DNA from: Diatrype stigma
Taxonomy: Eukaryota > Ascomycota > Sordariomycetes > Xylariales > Diatrypaceae
Reading direction: 5' to 3'
NCBI GenBank assembly: GCA_022225965.2
Contig: JAKJXP020000003.1
Location: 248,001-312,000 of the forward strand
Length of the DNA: 64,000 nt
Shown: piece after piece, positions 34,492 through 44,212 of the stretch
Layout: each line of letters begins with the position of its first letter
Position numbering within the stretch: position 1 is the stretch's first letter
The notes under the pieces: model-generated
Database searches by the model: none
Seen by the model: only the letters and a program-made list of their open reading frames with translations
What the model was told of the DNA's origin: nothing
Program-made: the position numbers and the translations under genes

Positions 34492-34608
34492 TCCGCCTAT
34501 CGTTTTTATTAACGCCTATGGTTATAACGAATTAAAAAAAGAGAATCTTAATAAGGGAAATATTAATAGGAGGGTTATTTATAGGTTTTGATTTATTTAT
34601 ACGTATAG

Positions 34609-35160
34609 GGCTGTTTTAAGCCGGTCGCGAAAATAACCTTCGGCTGTTTTTACGAGCGTTATAATACCTTTACGCAAAGGGTCCGCATAAGCCGCTATAA
34701 GCCGCTTTTATAATACCCTTATCCGAAAGCACCGCTTAAACAGTGTTATGGACGTCCCGGACTCCCTGCTTCTAGCTAGGAGTGCCGGCGGCGTCGATAA
34801 CGTCGACTGTATATAGGGGCACAGCACCGCTATGCAGTGCTCAGTACTACTTATCACCAGTATAGGGGTAAAGTTATGAAGTAGTAAAAGCATGAATTGC
34901 TATGGAGTACTAGGGACTCCAAGGACTTCTATATAGTCCTTGGCAGTACTAGGTAGGGGTACGTAGTACTGAGTAATCCTAGGGACTACTGTACTACGTA
35001 ACAAACAGCTAAAAGCGGCCTTTACGAGCGCAACAACAGCCTTACGAAGCGCTACGCAGCAGCGCTCTCCGAGCGCTGCAACGGCCGGCCCCTAAGGGGG
35101 CTTATACCATCAATACACTATTCCAATACCCTCTGATCGAATTCCTGAAGTGATTTGTAG
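34609..35160 (+). repeat. Split direct repeat B2, interrupted by a solo LTR
   Basis: Two parts, 34609-34743 (135 bp) and 35009-35160 (152 bp), add to exactly 287 bp. The right part is nearly free of RIP-type changes, unlike B1; the left part carries a few. It ends TGATTTGTAG just before AACGCG. Confidence 0.88.
34744..35003. mobile_element. Solo LTR, 260 bp, nested in B2
   Basis: Begins TGTTA and ends TAACA (TG...CA with a 5-bp inverted end) and is flanked by the 5-bp duplication AACAG (34739-34743 and 35004-35008). The uninterrupted B1 copy shows the empty site. A TATA-like tgtatatagg lies inside. Length and 5-bp TSD suit a Ty1/copia or Ty3 LTR left by LTR-LTR recombination. Its sequence is not RIP-like. 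Confidence 0.92.
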
Positions 35161-35166
35161 AACGCG

Positions 35167-36405
35167 TTAAAACACCAAATACGTTTCCCCCAAAAGTCCC
35201 ACGATAATAGCAACGACTTCAATTTCGTCATGACTTCAACTATTTCGTTGAACCAATCCACGAAATCCAACTAGCCCGTTGATTGACGTCAATGAGCTCA
35301 GATAAAGGGTTCTTGGATTAAGTCAAGTTGCTTTCCAGCCTGGTCCCGTCTAGTTGTTGCAAGTTGCAATAGCCACTCAGCTGCCGCATTAACCACCAAG
35401 ATGCTATAACGGCTGTATAAGCGCTCCCTAGCCTGAGCATTCGAGCCGGTCCTTTAGCCGGAGCTGGCCCGGAGCGGCCCGAGGCCCTTGGCCGGAACTG
35501 ACCCAAGCTCCCGGGCTGGAGCTGGTCCGAGCCCCCTTTGACCGGAGTGCCTCAAACGGAGATGGTCCGGGCTGGTTCCGTAGCTCTCCTCAGCCCGAGC
35601 TCCCTGGCCGGTGCAGGTAGTCCAGGCCTCGGCCTAAGCTGGCCTGACTCTCTTGGCTGGGTCTATGTAATGCAATGCAATGAGTGCAATACGATGAGCT
35701 GGTTCTATAGTGTAGCCCGGTCCCATGTTACCCGCTACGACTCCCTACGTGTCAACCAAAACTCACCATCACGATGTCTACGCTTACCGCTCTTTTCGCA
35801 TGACGATGGTATTGACTTAACTAAACCAAAGTGTTGAACGCTAGGGTCGACAGATGTCGGGGTATAGGCCAATCATGTACAACTAAGGCCGGCACTCGGG
35901 TTCAGGGTCTTCAAACCATCCAGACGTCCCGGCGTGGCCTTGGGGCTGGGGCTTCAAATACGAGAAAACAGTACCCACCGGGATCCTTTATTCTGTGGGG
36001 TAAACGACGTCGACAGAAAGCTCGTATATGGAAATGACCCACCAGGGCTGGTTCTGGGGCGACTACTGTAGGTACACACGCTCTAGCATACAATATGGCA
36101 ATGCCGGTAGTTGGGCCATGGTGGAGATGACGTCGATCTTAACTCTCCATCGTGTAGTGTGCTAGGTGTTGTGGTGAGTCTCAACGTCGGGGTTTGGGAA
36201 CATCACGATGTCTTGACTAATTAGCGTATAGGCGCTCGGACAGGTGTATGAGTATATATATCTCATATCACGACGTCTTTCTTACCTCTGGCTTTTCTAC
36301 AACCACACAGCATCAAACAGTAATCCAGCAGCCAAGATCCTCTCAACTACCAACCTCACAACTCTTATCCAACTTCCTTCACCACCACCAAAAACCAACA
36401 TCAAA
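35167..36405. other. Intergenic, GC-rich degenerate repeats then promoter
   Basis: 35442-35660 contains a degenerate GC-rich tandem pattern built on GCCGGAGCTGGYCCGAG-like units of roughly 40-45 bp. The rest has no gene. A TATA-like gagtatatatat near 36252 may serve the 36406 gene. Confidence 0.4.
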
Positions 36406-36913
36406 ATGCGTTTCACCATTGCCGCCGCCGTTGCCTTCTTTGGCGCCACTGCCTTCGCCGCATCCGAGGATGTCAGAATCGCCTCCTTCAGCGTCTCCAA
36501 GGGCGAGACGGATGGTGCTCTCCAGAACGCCTCCTTCAAGCTGAGCGGCAACGAGGCCACCGACCTCGACTGCTCCGCCGACCTGGCTGGCAAGACCCTG
36601 CCCACTGAGGACTTCACCTGTGGCACTTCGACCTACCGCTTCGCCCTCGACAAGGGTGACTCCACCGACTTCGCTCTGGTCATCAACCACGAGTCCGCTG
36701 AGGGGTAAGTTCCTCTTCAGTTTGCCTGCTTCTTAAGAAGCCCTGGGGTATATAACTATAAGGTACCTGAGCTAACCTTTCTACCACAACAGTCGCCTCC
36801 AGGGCCGTGGTGATGCCGTCACCTACTGCCACGCTGGCGGTGCCGCCAACCTGCTCTGCACCCAGCAGAACGACATCACCATCACCGTTGCTGACACTGC
36901 TGTTGGCAAATAA
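36406..36913 (+). CDS. Small secreted cysteine-containing protein (AA1-like effector candidate)
   Basis: Two exons (36406-36704, 36793-36913) give 139 aa. The signal peptide MRFTIAAAVAFFGATAFA is followed by a small domain with four cysteines in the order DLDCSA, FTCGTS, TYCHAG and LLCTQ, enough for two disulfides, and alternating beta-like segments (VRIASFSVSKG, STYRFALDKGD). I recall this pattern from fungal small secreted proteins annotated as AA1-like or as effector candidates, but the match is from memory. The ATG follows a CA-rich leader ending ATCAAA. It lies 1.2 kb from the retroelement and 1.3 kb upstream of an NLR-like gene on the same strand. Function is unknown; apoplastic or wall localisation is inferred. 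Confidence 0.85.
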
Positions 36914-38251
36914 GCGTGTCCTGTTTGAGGACTGACGATCGAGTGAATGGGGTGGTCTGAGAGATGTCGAGTCCGTACGATGCTTGTGTTGCGGGGAGGT
37001 AGAGTAGATAATCTGGGTTGCCGTTGCTGTATCTGTGTGGTGCATATAGAAAAACCCCCTTAAAATTAATCTAAATGCATATTGCGTTTTGAACATATAC
37101 CTCTTCTCCGTGACGGGCCAATGACAGCAGTAGGTTCTTAAGCAAGAAATGCCTAGCAGCTAGCCGTTTTAGTGCATATTGAGTTACTTTCCTATTTATC
37201 CTATTTAGGACAGCTGACTTTACCCAACTCCCATAGAAAAATGAAGCGACATAATAACCCTTCGTTTTACTACTACGGCATAAGCAAGCTTATGACTTAC
37301 GATAGCACTCGGGCAATAGGGCGAGCCGAAGGCTCGCGCCCCCTTCCATGCCGTAACCCCGCAGCCTGGGGTCCAGCACGCCGTTGATGTCTCGCGGAAA
37401 TATGGTGCACGTCCTTCAAACGTGTTACATGGAAACCACACTGTTATGGACGTATGCCCTGGCAGGGCCATGACGTCACGATTGGTGAGTCCCGAGCTCA
37501 TAGTTACCAGCACCAGGGACAGAATAGTGCCGTCTTAACGGCTTATCAGATATCTTGCCGAGCGGCGATTATGCTGCCGTAAGGCACGTTGCGAGGCTCT
37601 CGTGGTAGTCGAGGAATGTCAGCTGCTACGCCGTGACCACAATGTCGACGGTGTCTGGGCCATAGTTCGTGTGGACAAGACGTCACTCGACGTGATGTGC
37701 CTGGTTCACTCGCTTCCGCGTGATGGGGGCTGCGAGGGAACTGCAAATACGTGGAGGTGGTTCTTCTTAGTGCCCAATCCGGGGGAAAATGGAAACCTGT
37801 CTGGGACCCCTTTCCTCCAGCGCACACGCCTTCAGGTGAAGCTATATTTATTCTCGCTTGATAATCCCTTAATCAGCATTTATTACCTGTCGGCTGCGCA
37901 AGGATTAGTTCGGTGTGAACTGATCGCTTGAACCTGACAGGTTATGGCTTTACAAATACGACCTTCTTGCATGTCCGCTCACGTTAACAGGGCGTACCCC
38001 AAGAATTGTGGCTGCATGATAAGCTGTCCGTAATCTGCTCTTGCCAATGGCATGCATCTTTCGAAAAGATTCATACATGTGCAACCTATCGCATGTACCT
38101 GCCTGAATTTCCCGGCATTAAAGTGTTCCCCGTAGTCCTATCTTATAAAGACAGAAACCGAGGAAATGATCATTCTTTAATTCATGTGTAACCACCATTT
38201 TTTGGAACAGAATGTATTTTGATCTGTGCAACTGCATTTCTAACCAGTAAT
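36914..38251. other. Intergenic, no gene seen
   Basis: Contains an inverted repeat GCGAGCC-gaa-GGCTCGC near 37322 and the 12-mer TGTTATGGACGT at 37442, which is also the start of the solo LTR at 34744. No coding signal. Confidence 0.45.
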
Positions 38252-41200
38252 ATGGCTCTCCCAGTCGTTACACCTAGCGGTCGGCCTAGTACTTGGGACA
38301 CGGCAATAAATCTTTTCAACGAGGAGCTAACTCACGATGGTAAGAAAAGAATCGACCTGAACCAGCAGCCAGTTGCATCCTTTAACGACATCCACACACT
38401 CGTAACATCGGAAATACAAAAACGGGACGCCAATAGATGGAAAGTCGGAAATGTAGTACTACGTGACAAGATACATGCACTGTTGGCACAAATCTCGACG
38501 TACGCCTTTGTTGGGGATATCATTATACAGCAGCATACAGAATTCACGGCAATCTTCTGGGGGGCCTTCAGATTCCTGCTGGCGGCACGTACAGTGATTT
38601 CTATTTGTAACGGGACAGGGGCGCTAATCGAGTCCACAGATAGTCGTCTCGTCCTCCAACACAACGTATTTTCTCGTTGAACAGCTTAGTCAGATTACCG
38701 GTGTATTCGAAAGAGCCAGAGAATACGAGCAGATGTACCAATCTCGCAGTATTCGTCTACAGGATGCGGTACCTCGGCTCTTCGCTCATATCCTCAACTT
38801 CTTAGTCCGGGCAAGGATATTCTTTTCTGAAAGTCTCTTGCGTATGGACCCCGGTCCACGACAATAGCACCTGACGCAGGATGCTGACACTCACATTTCT
38901 AGGCAGAATATGGAGCATTGCCAGAAAGCCTCTACAGGTTCGCTTCGCGCCATTGGTCGATCAGATAAAGCATTATGAGCAGGTAGTACAACAGGAATCA
39001 CTTATCCTTCTCCATTCAGGTGAGACTATCCAAACACAAAAATCTGCAAACGTCATGGTTGTACCAGTGTACCAGTCTGCTAACTGGGATCGTATCTAGA
39101 AATCACTGGAAACGGCCAGCATTCAAGACAACAGCAACAAGGTACGAAGTTGATGATGCTACTGAACGATCAGGTATTGATTCCGTCTTGAACATTCAGA
39201 TATCATTGTTAAGCTTGATACAACAATGTCGGATGCCGCATTAATCAGGGAGGCTACTGAAGGTAAGCAAATCAAAACTCCTTTAGTCATTAACACCAGC
39301 ATACTGAGACCAAGTGCCCACTACAGATAGCTCAAAGAGCCTACTTCGAGATATTTACTGTTGGCTCTACCCGCTTAGCGGTGAAGGTTATCATGCTCTC
39401 CTTAAATGCACACCCGCGACTTGCGAATGGATCCTTCGTCGAGATGAGTACACACAATGGTCGAATAATTCTGCAGGTGCTGTGCTATGGATACGGGGTA
39501 AAGCGGGTATGTATAGAAATTGGCTTGCCATGCATCAAAAACAGCTCGGAGTTGATAACACTTTATGCCCTACATCACCAGGTTGCGGCAAAACATATTT
39601 ATTTAGCCACATCGTCAATTCTACACATTCGCAGTACCTCCCTATCTACTTCTACTTCGACGCAAAGGTCAATGGAGATCAGCAGTGGGCTATAACCCTT
39701 GTCCGGTCCTTGATATACCAACTTCTCCGACACCAGCCAACACTGGTGAGGTATATCGAAGATCTTTACTTCCAAAGTGGCTCACGGATTATCAACAATT
39801 TTGAAGACTTCTCTGCTATTTTCGACATCTTTCGACAGATGTGCATCACCGCTGGCAGGATAGTCTGCTTCATTGATGCTCTAGATGAGTGTAGAAGTCC
39901 TAGTCCACATCGCAAAGTCATGTTCCAAAAGCTCATGGAAATGGCGGAGAGTTCATCCAACAATTTCAAGTTGCTAGTTACCAGTAGAGACAGCGATATC
40001 GAGGTTGATGGATACTTCGGAGGGTCTCCTATAATCAACATAACCAATGATGATGTCGGTGTAGATATCAACAAATATCTCGACTTCCGGATCACCAACA
40101 CCCATGCGACTCACCTAAGGTCAGACGGGTTAAGGGAAGAAATTCAGGAGAAGTTGAGCTCATCGACAGACGGCATGTTCCTCTGGGCCTCTCTCATGTT
40201 TGACGACCTGGAGAGTCAAGATTCGGTCGCGTCGGTACGCAGGGCCCTCGAAGATCTTCCGAGGCGGCTACAAGCAGTCTACGCGAGTGCAATAGAGAGG
40301 ATGAAAACGGCTCATCCAAACACTATTGAGTTTGCTCGCTTTGCTCTTGGTTGGCTTGTCGATGGTTTGCAAACGCTTACATTGCAGGAATTAGAGGAAG
40401 CCTGTCAGATTAAGCTCCATGATCGATATCTGGATCCGAACTCAAAGCCATTTGACCTAGAGTTGGCCCTCAGACGGGCTTGTGGTCCTTTCGTACGAGT
40501 ACAAAAAGACAGAACCGTTTCGTTGAGCCATTTTTCTGCGAAAGAGTTTCTCGTCGCAAAGCGCCAGAAGCCTCAAGATTCATTTCTCCCTGTGGAGAGT
40601 AAGGTTCATGGGAGGCTGGGTCTTCTTTGTGCTACATATCTATACTTGAAGTCCATCAATAGGGGTAAAGCTGAGTTGTTTCAAAATCCACGCAGCTCGT
40701 ATCCCTTCCTCGACTACGCTACTAGGCATTGGCACTCTCATATACTCAGGTCGACCGCCTTGTCCGAAGATGATTGCGAGGGGTTGGCTCGTTTTTTGCA
40801 AAGCGAAAACTTTCAAATCTGGATCACGCGGTACCACAGTCAAATATCTGGCCTTATCAACCATACGTATTCCTTCGGGCAGCTCAAAAGCATCATTGCT
40901 GACATCCATGCTTTCCTAAGTTCGTCGTCACCACGATTAAACACCTTGCGGAAACTAAAAGACGAAGACCACGTACAACTCGCCTTGGAAGGATACGTGC
41001 AAGACGCAACGAGATTTCTTGGTGAGAGGAGCGAAGAAGCCATGTCATCCATCATGTCTCTAGCTCGTCTGTATGCCGATCACCTCAACTACAGCGCTGC
41101 CGGCCTTTATTTTCAACGTGGTATCTCGAATATGGAAGCAGTGTATGGTGTTCATGATACACGTACACTATTTGCCAATGCTGAATATGCTCGGTATTTG

Positions 41201-41887
41201 AGGGATACGGGAAACATGGCCGAGTCGACCAGGTTGTTCAATAACATATTGACCCTCCTACGCTCTTCTTTAGGAGATGAACACCCCTTCACTATCCGGA
41301 CGGTTGGGCACTTGGCTTACCACAACACTATATCAGGCAATAGTCAATTAGCTCAAGAGCTTTACGAGGAAAACATATCAACATGTGAAAGAGTCTTCGG
41401 GGAGCTAAACCCAAACACACTGATGCCACTGACGTGTCTGGGTTGGCATCTAACTTCCTACGGCCAATGGCAAGAAGCAGAAAGTTACCTGCAGTTATCG
41501 CTAGAGAAGACACAGAAAGCGTTTGGCCGTCAACACCCATTTATCGCGACAAGTCTTTTCAATCTCGGTTGGCTGAGGCTTTGCCAGGGTGACTTAGAGG
41601 AGTCAGAACATCTGTTTACTCAGTCTCTCGAAATGCGGGCTGCTACGTTAGGAAAGTATCACAGGGAAACGCATGAGGGACGGTGCGGACTAGCTTGCCT
41701 TCTAGTGCAGAAAGGCGAACCTACTGAGGCCGCAGCACTATTCGAAAACAATTTGATCCCTGAGAAGCATCTACAGAAAGTGAACACGATATTCGGGATC
41801 AACGTGCTTCCGAGCCCCGAGGAACCCTGGAGAGCTTATAGGTTGATGTATGAGCGAACGATTGAGCATAAAGCATTAATATGCTGA
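38252..41887 (+). CDS. STAND/NLR-like protein: DUF7708-like + NACHT-like NTPase + TPR
   Basis: Seven exons: 38252-38588, 38644-38841, 38903-39019, 39100-39141, 39200-39262, 39327-39506 and 39582-41887. All phases agree, giving 1080 aa. The N-terminal ~240 residues (with DIIIQQHTEFTAIFWGAFRFLL) look like the DUF7708 domain seen in fungal NLR-type proteins. The NTPase has Walker A GKAGCGKT near 310-317, completed only after intron 6 is removed, and Walker B GRIVCFIDALDEC at 404-416. LLVTSRDSD (sensor-1-like) and a winged-helix-like DGMFLWASLMFDDLE region follow. From about 818 to 1040 are kinesin-light-chain-type TPRs of about 42 residues (such as DEHPFTIRTVGHLAYHNT). Fungal STAND proteins act as intracellular sensors and some drive incompatibility or cell death. 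The ligand is unknown. Short exons 4 and 5 are less certain. Confidence 0.85.
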
Positions 41888-41930
41888 TGGTATTGTCATA
41901 TAATATACTGTATTAACGGTTATATGTACT

Positions 41931-42162
41931 TGTTAAGAAGCTTCCTATCGTTCCCTGTAATTCGTTGTAATTGCCTATACTATAATATCTTGTATATCTG
42001 CTAATACGAAAGGAAGGGTTTTTCTGTAAAGCCCGGTTGCCCGGGATTCCTGCTTTATATATACCGATTATGGGTGCTAAGGAAACCCTAAGCGCCGTTC
42101 TTTTAGCTATACTAGCCTTAGGGAGTGAGCCACCCCCTTAAGCCATTAGGTGGCTGCTAACA
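41931..42162. mobile_element. Solo LTR, 232 bp, downstream of the NLR-like gene
   Basis: Starts TGTTA, ends TAACA and is flanked by the 5-bp direct repeat GTACT (41926-41930, 42163-42167). It contains a TATA-like ctttatatata. The structure is that of a solo LTR. The ends resemble those of the LTR at 34744 but the bodies look different, so they may come from different families. Confidence 0.88.
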
Positions 42163-42167
42163 GTACT

Positions 42168-42736
42168 TAATCAAAATGCATCTTAAGTGAATCGCAATAC
42201 CTAAGTATTAACGTAGGTCATAAGCTTGTTTATACCGTGGTGAAACGAAGGGTTGTTGGTCTGGCATAAATGCTGCCCTTTTCAGATTTCAAAACCTCCA
42301 GTCTCGGGGTCCCCTGTGTCGTGTAGGCATCATGTACATACAAAACTTATTTTTGCTGCAGTCCGTACAAGCTCGTTATGATTCACATGAGACGTATGGA
42401 ATATTAGTCAGTTGTTTTTGAGTTGTGAATAAAGGACTTGATGCAGAACAAACAGACAAAGTAGTCTGAATCTCTGAAGATGTGTTTGCACTTTCTAAAC
42501 GCAAGACAAAGCATTCACATTGCCACAATAGCATTGTATATGCCCCATCAGGTGACACGAAACTGTTCACTCCAGTATATTAACACGATCATGGCCCGCG
42601 ATGTTTGGCGAGACTGAGGGAAGCGAACCCACAGACTTCAGAGAGAAGCAAGCAGCTGAAACAAATCCCAGGGATAATTTCGTAGACTGCTCAAAAACGT
42701 AATATCAAGCTACCAACCATCACCCAACAATCCAAA
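42168..42736. other. Intergenic, no gene seen
   Basis: Presumed promoter of the RING-like gene. The leader just upstream ends tccaaaATG. Confidence 0.45.
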
Positions 42737-43654
42737 ATGTCTGCTGCTGACCAAACAGCGGCAGCCGCCGCCTCCTCCTCCCCCGCCGTCGTCATCGACA
42801 CGAACAACTTCCACCAAGTGCTCAAGCACTTCGACGCCGACGGCCAGCTCCTCGCGGACGAGGCGCGCACCGAGATCGCCATCCCGTGCAGCATCTGCAC
42901 GAAGAACCTCGCGATCCCGTGCCGCGGCGCGGACATCACCGACGAGACCCACGAGGCGTTCGCGGTGCTGCCCTGCGGCCACGGCTTCGGCTTCGTCTGC
43001 CTGTGCGCGTGGCTGGCCAAGTCGCAGTGGGACCACCGGTTCCAGGGCCAGGGCGACGGCCGGGACCCCTTCCGGCCGCAGTGCCCGGCGTGCCGCCAGC
43101 CCGCGCCCGTCGTCCCCGGCACGCGGCGCGTGTTCCGCCTGCCGCCGCTCTTCCTGGCCCGCGACCGCGCCGACGACATGCGGCGCGTCCGCGCGGCGCT
43201 GCGGCCCTACGCCGACGGCGAAGGCAAGGTCGAAGGAGAATGCGAAGGGAAAGACGGCGGCAGCGTCGTCGCGCCGTACTCCATCCGTTCGATCCTGAGC
43301 GAGCGCGACGACCCGGGCACGTTCCCGGTGGCGGAGCGGACGGTGCTGATGCTGAACTGGGCCCAGCTGGGCACGGACGACGAGCTGGCGGCGTTCCTGA
43401 CGGCGAGCTTCGGCGATGCGACGTTTGCGTTCGTCGAGGGTCAGCTGTGGATGTACAAGAAGGGGGGTGATGGTGGCCAGGACAACGGCAGTGGGGGCGC
43501 CGAGCAGGAGGGCCCCCACCACCCCCCGCGCCGGGAGCCCGTGATGGGGATCCGCGTGTCCAATTTCGCCGTCGACTACAGTGGCGGCCAGCCCGTCGTC
43601 GGAATCAAAACAGAGGGGTCGATGGAACTCGTGGGGTGGCGGACCGTAGAGTAA
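42737..43654 (+). CDS. RING-like zinc finger protein
   Basis: Intronless, 305 aa. Residues 51-119 hold a RING-type cysteine/histidine pattern: CSIC (51, 54), LPCGHGF (C80, H82), VCLC (C88, C90) and CPAC (C116, C119). The CxxC...CxH...C...CxxC order suggests an E3 ubiquitin-ligase-type cross-brace, but H82 is followed by five residues before the next Cys instead of the usual two or three, so it is a variant. The rest has no known domain. A Gly/Glu-rich linker (about 245-265) precedes a C-terminal beta-like segment. The first 16 residues are Ala/Ser-rich. GC3 bias is very strong. Function as a ligase is inference. Confidence 0.78.
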   Translation: MSAADQTAAAAASSSPAVVIDTNNFHQVLKHFDADGQLLADEARTEIAIPCSICTKNLAIPCRGADITDETHEAFAVLPCGHGFGFVCLCAWLAKSQWDHRFQGQGDGRDPFRPQCPACRQPAPVVPGTRRVFRLPPLFLARDRADDMRRVRAALRPYADGEGKVEGECEGKDGGSVVAPYSIRSILSERDDPGTFPVAERTVLMLNWAQLGTDDELAAFLTASFGDATFAFVEGQLWMYKKGGDGGQDNGSGGAEQEGPHHPPRREPVMGIRVSNFAVDYSGGQPVVGIKTEGSMELVGWRTVE

Positions 43655-44212
43655 TTAGGTGGACAAGAGATGAGATGACCGAGGTGAAGCAGCCGGGCTG
43701 CTGCGGCGCCTCACTACTTATATTAGTAAGTATGATGGATATATGACTTGTAGATACGAGACCGTCATCGGTCGAACACATAACCTTTTTGGAAATATAC
43801 CTGGCATAAAACAGTAACATATATTCTATTTACACTCTGCGTGCTGCAAATGTGAGTATATACACTCGCCCCCTATTCCTGATCTACTTCGTCCGCTCCC
43901 CAATGGCCCGAAGGCAGCCGATATCATGTAGGTGTGGTGACCCTTGTTCTAGTGCACTATTTATTGCTTGCTCTTTTTGATGCTCTATGCAAAAGCCCCA
44001 ACTACCTCTAAGCGCCTAGGTGGTGTACCTATAGTTTATAATATAATGTAATATCCGAACCCGCGACCCCAGTGAACCTGCCCACGATCCAACGAAAGCA
44101 TCAATCCAACTGATGTTGGTCCGCTTGGTCCATGTGTCCCACGCCATCTATTTGTATCACCGTAAATGCTGATAGATCACCTCCATCTTGCTTTAGACTA
44201 CTTACCACCCAC
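43655..44212. other. Spacer between convergent genes
   Basis: AT-rich 3' flanks of the RING-like and IML2 genes. No gene seen. Confidence 0.5.

Larger units (their letters stand above)
30034..35160 (+). mobile_element. Decayed tyrosine-recombinase retrotransposon (Ngaro/PAT-like, split direct repeats)
   Basis: AT-rich element read on the plus strand. In order it has repeat A1, a gag-like region with a decayed zinc knuckle (31211-31252), reverse transcriptase and RNase H (31769 to about 32960), a tyrosine recombinase remnant (about 33400-33990), then B1, A2, a 117-bp spacer and B2. A1/A2 are both 103 bp and B1/B2 both 287 bp once a nested solo LTR is removed, with no indels. Split direct repeats plus RT-RNase H plus YR define the Ngaro/PAT-like branch of YR retrotransposons, which integrate by site-specific-type recombination rather than a DDE integrase. 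Many in-frame stops, all explainable by C-to-T or G-to-A change, show it is dead. AACGCG flanks both ends (30028-30033, 35161-35166). Confidence 0.88.

Noticed and set aside
37442..37989. Full solo LTR from TGTTATGG to TTAACA
   Set aside because: Flanking pentamers (cacac, gggcg) do not match and the interior is unlike the other LTRs.
42710..43522. 270-residue minus-strand frame
   Set aside because: Antisense shadow of the GC3-rich RING-like gene; Arg/Ala-rich low-complexity product.
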